A stretch of DNA of 64,000 nt. It comes from Profundibacterium mesophilum KAUST100406-0324. Its GTDB lineage: Bacteria; Pseudomonadota; Alphaproteobacteria; Rhodobacterales; Rhodobacteraceae. The stretch is taken from contig NZ_APKE01000036.1 in the NCBI RefSeq assembly GCF_009835145.1, positions 84,320-148,319 on the forward strand. Direction: 5' to 3'. The notes below the pieces were generated by a model. It ran no database searches and was not told where the DNA came from. It was given only the letters and a program-made list of their open reading frames with translations. Below are positions 9,539 to 17,902 of the stretch, piece by piece; position 1 is the stretch's first letter, and the number at the start of each line of letters is the position of its first letter. Made by a program: the position numbers and the translations under genes.

Positions 9539-9621
9539 CCTGCCTCGCGCGCAGGACTTCCGCCCCGGCGCTTTACTCTCCCCCCGCCGCGCTGGCATCA
9601 CATCGCATGGGGGAGGATGAC

Positions 9622-10368
9622 ATGCTCGATCTGGTGCTGTTGACGGCCGGCGGCTTCGTGGCCGGTATTCTGAACGCGGTCGCGGGGGGCGGGACATTCA
9701 TCACCTTCCCGATCCTCGTCTTCGTCGGGCTCGACCCGATCGTGGCGAATGCCACGGCGACGGTTTCCGCCCTGCCGGGCTATGCCGGGGGAGCCTGGGG
9801 ATTTCGCCGCGACATCGGCGCCGAAGGCGCGCTCGGCGTCCGCGGCATCGTGCTCTTGTCGCTTGTCGGCGCGGCGGCCGGGGCGGCCCTCCTGCTGCTG
9901 ACGCCCTCACGGGTCTTCGACGGGATCGTGCCGTGGCTGCTGCTGCTGGCTACCGCGCTCTTCGCCCTGGGTCCGCGCATCCTCGCCGCCTTGCGCCAGC
10001 GCGGGATCGGCGGGGCCGGCATCGTGACCAGCGCCGCGGTGATCCTCGCGGTCACGACCTATGGCGGCTACTTCAATGGCGGGCTCGGCATCCTTCTTCT
10101 CGCGGCGTTCGGCCTCATCGGTTTCACGGACCTGAACCGGATGAACGGGCTGAAACTGGTCCTGTCGTCATCCATGTCGATCATCTCGGCGGTGATCTTC
10201 GCGGTTGCCGGGCTGATCGCCTGGCCGGAGGGGCTGTTGATGGCGGCGGCGGCGGCCGGCGGCGGCTGGAGCGGCGCCAAGCTCTCGCGGCGTATCCGGA
10301 CCGATTGGCTGCGGGCCGGGATCACACTTGTCGGCCTCGTGCTCGCCGCTCTTTTCTTCGCCACGTGA
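9622..10368 (+). CDS. TSUP (TauE/SafE) family membrane permease
   Basis: This 248-residue integral membrane protein has about eight hydrophobic segments. The N-terminus VAGILNAVAGGGTFITFPIL and the mid-protein YGGYFNGGLGILLLA are the duplicated signatures of the TauE/SafE family, which moves organic or inorganic sulfur anions or small carboxylates. GGGGGAGG lies just upstream of the ATG at 9622. It stands alone between glpR and the FAH-family gene, so its substrate cannot be inferred. Confidence 0.85.
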   Translation: MLDLVLLTAGGFVAGILNAVAGGGTFITFPILVFVGLDPIVANATATVSALPGYAGGAWGFRRDIGAEGALGVRGIVLLSLVGAAAGAALLLLTPSRVFDGIVPWLLLLATALFALGPRILAALRQRGIGGAGIVTSAAVILAVTTYGGYFNGGLGILLLAAFGLIGFTDLNRMNGLKLVLSSSMSIISAVIFAVAGLIAWPEGLLMAAAAAGGGWSGAKLSRRIRTDWLRAGITLVGLVLAALFFAT

Positions 10369-10469
10369 CGGGGCCGGCGGCGCGCCTCAGGGGGCAGGCT
10401 CTGGACAGGTTCCGGCCGCGGCGCTAGCACGAAGGCGCAGGGTTCTTCGGCAAGCCAAGGAGCAGTTCC

Positions 10470-11216
10470 ATGACAGATCGCGACACCGCACGCCGCGTGG
10501 AAGCCCTTCTTGCCGCGCGGGACGGCGGGGCGGCCGCGCCACATGCGCTTTTCGCCGGCATTTCCGCCGAAGAGGCCTATGCCGTGCAGCGCGGCGTGAT
10601 GGCCGAGCTGGGCGAGACCGGCGCCTTCAAGATCGCCCGCAAGCCGGGCCAGCCGGTGATCATGGCACCGATCCCGCGGGCCGATATCCACGCCGCGCCG
10701 GCGTCACTGCCCGCCTCGGGACTGCGCCGGATCGGGATCGAACTCGAGATCGCCTTCGAGCTTATCTCCCCCCTGCCTCCATGCGACGCCCCCGATTTCG
10801 AGACACGCGCCGCCCGCTGCGTCGCCATGCTGCCGGTGATCGAGATCGTCGACAGCCGTCTAGACGACCCCGAGGCGGCGGAGCCCGCAGGCAGGCTCGC
10901 AGACAACCAGATGGCGGGGGCTCTCGTGACCGGGCCGCGATGCGCCGGGTGGAATGACGGCGCACAGTCCCGGCGCGCCAGGCTCGAGATCGGGGGGCGC
11001 GCGGTTTTCTCGGGACCGGCCGTGCCCCCGGGCGGCGACGCCTTCGCGACCTTCTGCACGCTGGCGCGGATGATCGGAAGCCATTGCGGCGGGTTGCGGC
11101 CGGGCTCCATCGTGATCACCGGCTCTCTCAACGGGCTGCCCTGGGCCGCGCCCGGCGACACGGCCGAGGGGTGGATCGAGGGGCTGGGATCGGCGGCGCT
11201 GCGCATCGCGACGTGA
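10470..11216 (+). CDS. FAH/2-keto-4-pentenoate hydratase family protein
   Basis: This 248-residue cytoplasmic protein resembles the MhpD-type branch of the fumarylacetoacetate hydrolase superfamily. GIELEIAFEL carries the E-x-E metal-binding pair, and IEIVDSRL plus DNQMAGALVTG match the conserved core. Members hydrate 2-oxopent-4-enoate or decarboxylate similar oxo acids with Mg or Mn. AAGGAG precedes the ATG. There is no aromatic-degradation neighbour, so the substrate is open. Confidence 0.75.
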   Translation: MTDRDTARRVEALLAARDGGAAAPHALFAGISAEEAYAVQRGVMAELGETGAFKIARKPGQPVIMAPIPRADIHAAPASLPASGLRRIGIELEIAFELISPLPPCDAPDFETRAARCVAMLPVIEIVDSRLDDPEAAEPAGRLADNQMAGALVTGPRCAGWNDGAQSRRARLEIGGRAVFSGPAVPPGGDAFATFCTLARMIGSHCGGLRPGSIVITGSLNGLPWAAPGDTAEGWIEGLGSAALRIAT

Positions 11217-11226
11217 CGCCGCCGCG

Positions 11227-11871
11227 TCACTCGGCGGCGCCGGCCAGCGTCTCGAGCTTGGCGAGGATATGCGCCTTCATCAAGGCGCCCGCATCGGCGG
11301 CATCCCGGCGCGAAAGCGCGGCGCTGATCGCCTCATGCTCCGCGACCGCGCGCGACCAGCGCTCGGGCGTGAGGTTGGCACGGTACCGCGCACGCTCCGC
11401 CCGCCAAGCCAGGAGCGCGTGCGAGCGGATCAGGACCGGGTTGCGGCTGGCCTCCAGGATGCGGTTGTGGATGCGCTTGTTGATCTCGAAGTAGCGTGGA
11501 CGATCCTCGGCCTCGAAGGCTTGGCGCAGCAAGGCGGTCTGATCCGCGACGGCGCCGAGCTCCGCGCCCGTCGCAGCGATCGCCGCCGTCTCCCCCGCCA
11601 GCCCTTCGAGCACGGCCAGAACCGGGAAGATCTCGCGCAGGTCGGCTGTCGTCTGGACCGAGATCACGGTGCCGCGGTTCGGAACGAGCTCGAGCAGCCC
11701 CTCGGCGGCGAGCACCTTGAGCGCCTCGCGCAGCGGGGTACGGGAGACGCCGAATTGCTCGGTCAGTTGCTTTTCGCTGATCTTGGCCCCCGGCGCGAGC
11801 GTCTCCTCCAGGATCATCCGGCGCAGCCTGTCGGTAAGCTCCACCGCGAGCGCCGGCCGCCCCATGCTCAT
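11227..11871 (-). CDS. GntR/FCD-family transcriptional regulator
   Basis: This 214-residue regulator has a winged-helix domain (ISEKQLTEQFGVSRTPLREALKVLAAEGLLE, about residues 31-61). The all-helical FCD ligand domain contains the expected metal-site pattern EINKRIHNRIL and HEAISAAL. Its ATG overlaps the stop of the upstream FAD/Fe-S oxidase gene (ATGA), so the two are co-expressed. The palindrome at 14801-14815, in the promoter region shared with the aminotransferase, is a candidate target. The effector is probably a small hydroxy or oxo acid. Confidence 0.85.
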   Translation of the reverse strand: MSMGRPALAVELTDRLRRMILEETLAPGAKISEKQLTEQFGVSRTPLREALKVLAAEGLLELVPNRGTVISVQTTADLREIFPVLAVLEGLAGETAAIAATGAELGAVADQTALLRQAFEAEDRPRYFEINKRIHNRILEASRNPVLIRSHALLAWRAERARYRANLTPERWSRAVAEHEAISAALSRRDAADAGALMKAHILAKLETLAGAAE

Positions 11872-14753
11872 GCGCGGGCCCCCGCCTCGTCGAGCAGCTC
11901 GGCGATATGGACCGCCTGCCGCCCCGTTCCTTCGGAGATCTGGTGCCTGCAGGAGGTCCCGTTGGCGACGACGACCGTGTCGGGATCGAGTGCCCGCACG
12001 GACGGCAGCAGATCGAGCTCGCCCATCGCCCGGGAGATGCCGGCCGTCTCGGCGCGGTAGCCGAAGGCCCCCGCCATGCCGCAGCATCCCGATGCGATGA
12101 CCGGAGCGTCGGTTCCGGCGGCCCGCGCCGCGACGGCGGTGAGCGGGGACATGGCGCCGGCGGCCTTCTGGTGGCAATGCCCATGGATCCGGATCTCGCG
12201 CGCCCCGGCATCGGACCGGGACCCCAGGCCGAGATCGGAGCCGCATTCGGCATCGAGGAACTCCTCCAGAAGCATCGCGGCCCCGGCAAGCTCGGCCGAT
12301 TGCGCGCCGGGCACGAGGGTGAGGAACTCGTCCCGCAAGGTCAGAAGGCACGATGGTTCAAGCCCCACGATCGCGCGTCCGGCGCGCAGATGCGGCAGCA
12401 AGGCCTCGATCGTGCGCCGCGCCTCTTCGCGGGCCTCGTCGAGCATCCCGGCCGCGAGATAGGTGCGCCCGCAGCACAAGGGACGCCCCACCTGTCCGGG
12501 CGCATGGACATGGACCCCCGCGCGGCGCAGGACGCGCAGGGCCGCGCGGGGTATCCGCGGCTCGATCCAGCGGGTGAAGGTATCGGCAAAGAGCACGGCC
12601 TCGCGGCCTCGGCCCGGTGCCCCGGTTCCGATCTCGGCATCGTCGAAGGGATCGGCCGCGAAGACCGGCAGGCTGCGGTCCCGAGCAAATCCAAGCAAGC
12701 GCGCGCCCAGTTGTGCCGCGAGGGGCGATTTGTTGCGCAGGGCGACGAGCCCGCGCGCCGCGCGCAGCATCGGGGCGCGGCGTGGCATCTGGGCGATCAA
12801 CCGCTCGCGCAGGGGCACCCCGAGCCTGAGGTTTCGCTGGTGCAGGACCTCGGCCTTCATCCGCGCCATGTCCACCCCGGTGGGGCATTCACGCTTGCAC
12901 GCCTTGCAGCTCACGCAGAGTTTCAGCGTCTCCTCCATCTCGCGCGACAGCAAAGCGTCCTCGCCAAGCTGCCCGGTCAGGGCGAGGCGCAGCGTGTTCG
13001 CACGGCCGCGCGTCACGTCCCGCTCGTTGCGCGTGACACGGAAGCTGGGGCACATCACGCCCCCCACGAGCTTGCGGCAGGCGCCGTTGTTGTTGCACAT
13101 CTCGACCGCGCCCTGCAGCCCGCGCCCTGCCCCGCTCCAGGCCGACCAGTCATGGACCGGAGCGATCGGCGCCATTTCGTAATCGGGCGGGTAGCGCATC
13201 AGGCTGCGGTCATCCATGCGGGGCGGATGCACGATGCGGCCAGGGTTGAGGCGAGCCTCAGGGTCGAAGGCGGCCTTCACCTCCTCGAAGGCGCGCACGA
13301 TTCGCGTCCCGAACATCGCCTCGTGGAACTCGGAGCGCACGATCCCGTCGCCATGCTCGCCCGAATGGCTTCCCTCGTAGTCCCTGACGAGAGCGAAGGC
13401 CTGCTCGGCGATGGAGCGCATCTTCGCCACGTCGCGCCCGCTGTGCAGATCGAGCACCGGGCGCACGTGCAGGCACCCCTCCGAGGCATGGGCATACCAT
13501 GTCCCGCTCGTTCCATGCGCCTCGAAGATCGCGGTGAGCTTGTCGGTGTAATCGGCCAGATGCGGCAACGGCACCGCGCAATCCTCGACGAAGGAGACGG
13601 GTTTGCCCGCCCCCTTCATCGACATCATGATGTTCAGTCCCGCCTTGCGCAGCTCGCCGATCTCGCCGGCCAGCCTCGGATCGCGGATCAGCACGGTGCC
13701 ATCCGGCGCGCCCAGACCCGCCATCGTGTCGCGCAGCTCCGCGGCCTTGCGCGCGTTCGTGCCGGGATCGTCGGCAAACTCGACAAGGAGCAGCGCCTTG
13801 GGCGATCCGCGCAGGAATTGCTCAAGGGTGCGTGCGTAGAGGGGGATCGAGGCGGCGAGCGCGATCATGGTCGCATCGACCAGCTCCACCGATGTCGGGC
13901 CGAGCGCCACGAGGTGCTCCGCGGCCTCCATGGCGGCACGAAAACTTGCGAAATGGCACACGCCGAGGATCTTTTCCTTCGGCGGCAACGGTGCCAGTTT
14001 CAGCTCGATCGCGCTCGACACGCCGAGCGTGCCCTCCGACCCCACGAGGAGATCGGCGAGACCGCCATCCGCGCCGGGCAAGAGCGCATCGAGATTGTAA
14101 CCGCCGACGCGCCGCTGCACCTTCGGAAAGCGCGCCGCGATCTCTTCCGCCTCGCGGCGGCCAATGACGCGCATCCGCTTGGCCAGCGCGGCGTGACCGC
14201 CGGGGCCGCCCCCTTTCCCGAGCGCCAGGTCGAACCGGCGCCCATCGGCGAACATCCCCTCGATCCGCGCGACATTGCCGCGCGTCGTGCCGTAGCGAAG
14301 GCTGCGCGAGCCGCAGGAATTGTTGCCCACCATGCCGCCGATCGTGGCGCGCGATGCGGTCGATATGTCGACCGGGAACCACAGGCCATGCGGCTTGAGC
14401 AGGCGGTTGAGCTCGTCGAGCACGATGCCAGGCTCCACCACGGCCCGCCGCGCCGCCACGTCCAGCGACAGAAGCCGGTTCATGTGGCGCGCGCAATCCA
14501 CGATCAGTCCCGAGTTCACGGTCTGCCCGCATTGCGAGGTGCCACCCCCGCGCATCGTCACCGGAAGCCCTGCCTCCGCGGCCGCATCAAGCGCGAGCGC
14601 CAGGTCGTCCACCGATCGCGGCAGAACGACGCCGGCGGGCATCACTTGGTAGATGGAGGCATCCGTGGCGTAGCGACCCCGATCGAACGCGCCCCATAGC
14701 GCGCTCCCTTCGAGTTCCCGCTCGAGCCTGTGCCGAACCGCCTGTGTCAGCAT
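11868..14753 (-). CDS. fused FAD-linked oxidase and Fe-S (GlcD-GlcF-like) dehydrogenase
   Basis: This 961-residue protein joins two modules. The N-terminal half is a FAD-binding type 4 domain (VTMRGGGTSQCGQTV; GGMVGNNSCGSRSLRYG) followed by a FAD-oxidase C domain. The C-terminal half has a 4Fe-4S cluster motif (LCVSCKACKRECPTGVD) and CCG-type cysteine motifs (RPLCCGRTY; ASGCCGMAG) typical of GlcF and LldE heterodisulfide-like subunits. Such fusions oxidise 2-hydroxy acids such as D-lactate, D-2-hydroxyglutarate or glycolate and pass electrons toward quinone. Cotranscription with a GntR regulator and divergence from a glyoxylate aminotransferase make glycolate a reasonable guess. Confidence 0.85.
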   Translation of the reverse strand: MLTQAVRHRLERELEGSALWGAFDRGRYATDASIYQVMPAGVVLPRSVDDLALALDAAAEAGLPVTMRGGGTSQCGQTVNSGLIVDCARHMNRLLSLDVAARRAVVEPGIVLDELNRLLKPHGLWFPVDISTASRATIGGMVGNNSCGSRSLRYGTTRGNVARIEGMFADGRRFDLALGKGGGPGGHAALAKRMRVIGRREAEEIAARFPKVQRRVGGYNLDALLPGADGGLADLLVGSEGTLGVSSAIELKLAPLPPKEKILGVCHFASFRAAMEAAEHLVALGPTSVELVDATMIALAASIPLYARTLEQFLRGSPKALLLVEFADDPGTNARKAAELRDTMAGLGAPDGTVLIRDPRLAGEIGELRKAGLNIMMSMKGAGKPVSFVEDCAVPLPHLADYTDKLTAIFEAHGTSGTWYAHASEGCLHVRPVLDLHSGRDVAKMRSIAEQAFALVRDYEGSHSGEHGDGIVRSEFHEAMFGTRIVRAFEEVKAAFDPEARLNPGRIVHPPRMDDRSLMRYPPDYEMAPIAPVHDWSAWSGAGRGLQGAVEMCNNNGACRKLVGGVMCPSFRVTRNERDVTRGRANTLRLALTGQLGEDALLSREMEETLKLCVSCKACKRECPTGVDMARMKAEVLHQRNLRLGVPLRERLIAQMPRRAPMLRAARGLVALRNKSPLAAQLGARLLGFARDRSLPVFAADPFDDAEIGTGAPGRGREAVLFADTFTRWIEPRIPRAALRVLRRAGVHVHAPGQVGRPLCCGRTYLAAGMLDEAREEARRTIEALLPHLRAGRAIVGLEPSCLLTLRDEFLTLVPGAQSAELAGAAMLLEEFLDAECGSDLGLGSRSDAGAREIRIHGHCHQKAAGAMSPLTAVAARAAGTDAPVIASGCCGMAGAFGYRAETAGISRAMGELDLLPSVRALDPDTVVVANGTSCRHQISEGTGRQAVHIAELLDEAGARA

Positions 14754-14800
14754 CGGGCGCCTCCTCTCGATATTCTCGATAATCTTCTTGACTGAATAAT

Positions 14801-14815
14801 GAATTCAGAATTCAA
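14801..14815. promoter_or_regulatory. 15-base perfect palindrome between divergent operons
   Basis: TGAATTC-A-GAATTCA is an exact inverted repeat around a central A. It lies between the divergent FAD/Fe-S oxidase (start 14753) and aminotransferase (start 14883). The region is AT-rich in a GC-rich context. It is a good candidate operator for the GntR/FCD regulator encoded at 11227-11871. Confidence 0.5.
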
Positions 14816-14882
14816 TTCCAACAGATTTCGTCACCGGCCGATCCGTTCCCGATCATGGCCGGACAGCGTGAAAGGTCGCGTC

Positions 14883-16100
14883 ATGCCCTCAGGACGTCAC
14901 TTCCTGCAAATTCCAGGCCCCTCCAACGTGCCCGACCGGATCCTGCGCGCCATGGACCGCGCCGTCACCGACCATCGCGGACCAAACTTCGCCGAGATCG
15001 GCGGGAAGGCCCTCGAGGGCATGAGGGAGATCTTCGGTACCCGCGAGCGGGTGGTGATCTATCCCGCCTCGGGCACCGGCGCATGGGAAGCGGCGCTGGC
15101 GAACACGATGTCGCCGGGGGACCGTGTCCTGATGTACGAGACGGGGCATTTCGCAGCCCTGTGGGCCAGGCTCGCGGGGAAACTCGGCCTCGATGCGCAG
15201 GTGATCAAGGGCGATTGGCGCAGCGGCGCGGATGCCGCGGCGATCGGAGCCGCGCTGAGCGAGGATCGCTCGGGCCGGATCAAGGCGGTCTGCGTCGTGC
15301 ACAACGAGACGTCGACCGGGGCGGTGAGCGATATCGCGGCGGTGCGCGCGGCCATGGATGCCGCGGGCCATCCCGCGCTTTTGATGGTCGACACGATTTC
15401 TTCGCTCGCCTCCGTGCCCTACGCGCATGACGAATGGGGCGTCGATGTCAGCATCTCCGGCTCGCAGAAAGGCCTGATGCTGCCTCCGGGCCTGTCGTTC
15501 AATGCGATCAGCAAGAAGGCCGAAGCCGCGGCGGGATCGGCGGCGCTGCCCCGCTCCTACTGGGATTGGGAGGAGATGAAAGGCCCGAACGAGACGGGAT
15601 ACTTCCCCTACACCCCCGCCACGAACCTGCTCTACGCGCTGAACGAAGCGATCGACATGCTGCGCGAGGAGGGGCTCGAAGCGGTGTTCGCACGCCATCG
15701 CCGCCATGCCGCCGCCACCCGCGCCGCGGTCGAGGCCTGGGGGCTGGAGGTTCTGTGCGCGGTGCCGGCGGATCGCTCGCCCGTGCTCACGGCGGTGATG
15801 ATGCCGCAAGGGCAGTCGGCCGATGATTTCCGGGCGGTGACCCTCAAGCATTACGACATGTCGCTCGGCAATGGCCTGTCCAAGGTCGCCGACAGGGTCT
15901 TTCGGATCGGACACCTGGGCGATTTCAACGACCTGATGCTCTGCGGCACGCTTGCCGGGGTCGAGATGGGATTGCGCGATGCGGGGGTGAGGCATCGCCC
16001 CGGCGGGCTTGCAGCCGCGATGGACATGCTCGCGCCAGCGCGCCGGCAGGCGGCCGAAGGGCGGCCCGAGGAGCACACGGAGGTGCAGGCGGCGCAGTAG
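14883..16100 (+). CDS. class V aminotransferase, serine/aspartate-glyoxylate type
   Basis: This 405-residue PLP enzyme starts MPSGRHFLQIPGPSNVPDR, the characteristic opening of serine-glyoxylate (SgaA) and aspartate-glyoxylate (BhcA) aminotransferases. The PLP lysine lies in SISGSQKGLMLPPG. It transfers an amino group to glyoxylate to give glycine. Serine-cycle and beta-hydroxyaspartate-cycle partners are absent here, so the donor (serine or aspartate) is undecided. Oxidation of glycolate by the divergent oxidase would supply glyoxylate. An in-frame start at 14799 is rejected because the added residues fall in the palindromic promoter region. Confidence 0.85.
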   Translation: MPSGRHFLQIPGPSNVPDRILRAMDRAVTDHRGPNFAEIGGKALEGMREIFGTRERVVIYPASGTGAWEAALANTMSPGDRVLMYETGHFAALWARLAGKLGLDAQVIKGDWRSGADAAAIGAALSEDRSGRIKAVCVVHNETSTGAVSDIAAVRAAMDAAGHPALLMVDTISSLASVPYAHDEWGVDVSISGSQKGLMLPPGLSFNAISKKAEAAAGSAALPRSYWDWEEMKGPNETGYFPYTPATNLLYALNEAIDMLREEGLEAVFARHRRHAAATRAAVEAWGLEVLCAVPADRSPVLTAVMMPQGQSADDFRAVTLKHYDMSLGNGLSKVADRVFRIGHLGDFNDLMLCGTLAGVEMGLRDAGVRHRPGGLAAAMDMLAPARRQAAEGRPEEHTEVQAAQ

Positions 16101-16216
16101 GCACGCACCATCCCGCCCTGTGCGGCGGGTTCACGGGGAGCGCGGCGGCGCATCCGGGCCGGGGAGGGCCCGCGACGTCCATGTTCCCGAAGACGGAAAC
16201 CAGGGAGGGAGAAGAG

Positions 16217-17194
16217 ATGAAACTCACGAGATTCGCAGCGGCCGCGGTCGCAGCGCTGGTGGCCAGCCAGGCGCAGGCGGCCGAGATGACGATGAAGTTC
16301 GGCCATGTCGGCGCGCCGGGCTCGCTCTTCGAGGCGAGCGTCGATCACTTCGCGCAATGCGCAAACGATGCGCTTGGCGACAAGGGCGAGGTGCAGACCT
16401 TCGGCTCCTCGCAGCTCGGCAAGGACAAGGAACTCCTGCAGAAGCTGAAGCTCGGACAGGTCGACTTCGCGCTTCCCTCCTCGGTGATGTCCTCGGTCGA
16501 TGACGTCTTCGGGATCTTCGAGATGCCCTATATCATCAAGGACCGCGATCACATGCGGCGCGTCCAGGATGCGATGATGGACAAGTTCCAGGGCGCCGCC
16601 GAGTCCAATGGCTATCATATCGTCGGCCTGGCGGAGAACGGGTTTCGTCACATCACGAACAACATCAGGCCGGTAAACGTGCCGGCCGATCTGGACGGGA
16701 TCAAGCTGCGGACCCCGAACGGCACCTGGCGGGTGAAGATGTTCAAGGAATATGGCGCGAACCCCACCCCCATGGCCTTCTCCGACGTCTTCACCGCGCT
16801 GCAAACGGGTGTGATCGATGGGCAGGAGAACCCCTATGCACAGATCGCCAGCGCCAAGTTCCAGGAGGTGCAGAAGTATCTCTCGATCACCGGGCACGTC
16901 TATACCCCGGCCTATATCCTGACCTCCAAGAAGGCTTGGGAAGGTTGGCCGGAGGAGGTGCGCGGCACCCTGTCCGATTGCGCCGCGCAGACGCAGGATT
17001 TCACCTACGAGAAGGCCGCCGAGCTCGAGGTCGAGCTTCTCGCGGTCATCGAGGAGGCCGGCGTCGAGGTGAACGAGGCGGACAAGGACGCTTTCATCGA
17101 GGCTTCCAAACCGATCTATGACGGCTTCGGATCGGAGGTCGATGGCGGCGCCGAGATGATCGAGCAGGTGCTCGGGCTGGGCAACGCGAGCTGA
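16217..17194 (+). CDS. dctP: TRAP transporter substrate-binding protein (DctP)
   Basis: This 325-residue periplasmic receptor has signal peptide MKLTRFAAAAVAALVASQAQA. DctP features include LKLGQVDFALPS, the ligand-arginine region LDGIKLRTPNGTW, and FTALQTGVIDGQENP. GGGAGGGAGAAGAG precedes the ATG. It starts 116 bases after the aminotransferase and is followed by dctQ and dctM. The substrate is probably an organic acid processed by the neighbouring enoyl-CoA hydratase and CoA-transferase, or a 2-hydroxy acid for the divergent oxidase. Confidence 0.88.
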   Translation: MKLTRFAAAAVAALVASQAQAAEMTMKFGHVGAPGSLFEASVDHFAQCANDALGDKGEVQTFGSSQLGKDKELLQKLKLGQVDFALPSSVMSSVDDVFGIFEMPYIIKDRDHMRRVQDAMMDKFQGAAESNGYHIVGLAENGFRHITNNIRPVNVPADLDGIKLRTPNGTWRVKMFKEYGANPTPMAFSDVFTALQTGVIDGQENPYAQIASAKFQEVQKYLSITGHVYTPAYILTSKKAWEGWPEEVRGTLSDCAAQTQDFTYEKAAELEVELLAVIEEAGVEVNEADKDAFIEASKPIYDGFGSEVDGGAEMIEQVLGLGNAS

Positions 17195-17201
17195 TCCGCG
17201 T

Positions 17202-17228
17202 CCCGGCGGCGTCCTCGCCGTCGCCGGG
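17202..17228 (+). terminator. intercistronic hairpin after dctP
   Basis: CCCGGCG (17202-17208) pairs with CGCCGGG (17222-17228), with partial inner pairing. It sits in the 93-base gap between dctP and dctQ. Such hairpins often leave the binding protein in excess over the membrane subunits. Confidence 0.5.
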
Positions 17229-17287
17229 CCTTTCCCATCGAGGCGGGGGCGCCATGCGCGCTGCCCGCCACCCATGGAGCTGCCAGC

Positions 17288-17902
17288 ATGTCAGCGCAAA
17301 ACGCACCGGCCGGCGTGCATGGCCAGGACGTCCCGTCAGTCTCGACCGGCCGGAAGGTCCTCGCTGCCACGGCCACCCTGATGGGCCGCCTGCTTGAATG
17401 GATCACCGTCGGGCTGATGATCATGCTGACGGCGATCGTCATTCTCGCCGTTCTCGCGCGCCTGATGGGCGAGAGCTTCTCGTGGTATGACGAGGTTGCG
17501 GCCATCGTGCTGGCCTGGATCACCTATTACGGCGCGGCGCTTGCCGCCCTCAACCGGCGCCATATCGGCTTCGACACCGTGCTCCTGGCATTGCCGCCGA
17601 AACTGCGCCTGGCGGCGCTCCTGCTGGGCGAGGCGCTGGTCCTGACCTTCTTCGTGCTGATGGCGCGGGCCGGGTTCCAGGTGCTCGACGTCCTGGCCGG
17701 CGACCGGCTGGTCTCCCTGACCTGGGTGCCCGTGCAGCTGACGCAATCGGTGATCCCGGTGGGCGCCATCCTCTTCATCGCGGGCCAGCTGCTCTCGCTG
17801 CCGGGGTATTGGCGGATGACCGCGCGGGGCATCAGCCTCGAACATGCCGAGATCGAGGAGGAGGTCGAGACCGAAATGACGCGCAACGAGGGACGCACCT
17901 GA
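17288..17902 (+). CDS. dctQ: TRAP transporter small membrane subunit (DctQ)
   Basis: This 204-residue protein has four membrane segments, the first being LLEWITVGLMIMLTAIVILAV. The DctQ motif ESFSWYDEVAAIVLAWITYYGAA is present, with ALNRRHIGFD after the second segment. Its stop overlaps the dctM start (TGATG at 17902). Confidence 0.87.
   Translation: MSAQNAPAGVHGQDVPSVSTGRKVLAATATLMGRLLEWITVGLMIMLTAIVILAVLARLMGESFSWYDEVAAIVLAWITYYGAALAALNRRHIGFDTVLLALPPKLRLAALLLGEALVLTFFVLMARAGFQVLDVLAGDRLVSLTWVPVQLTQSVIPVGAILFIAGQLLSLPGYWRMTARGISLEHAEIEEEVETEMTRNEGRT

Noticed and set aside
11907..14699. 930-codon open frame antisense to the FAD/Fe-S oxidase
   Set aside because: It is His/Arg/Gly-rich with no recognisable domain and mirrors the codon pattern of the real gene. 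Long antisense frames are common in GC-rich DNA.
14883..16100. Beta-hydroxyaspartate cycle operon
   Set aside because: Only a BhcA/SgaA-like aminotransferase is present. No aldolase, dehydratase or iminosuccinate reductase gene follows, so the cycle is not claimed.
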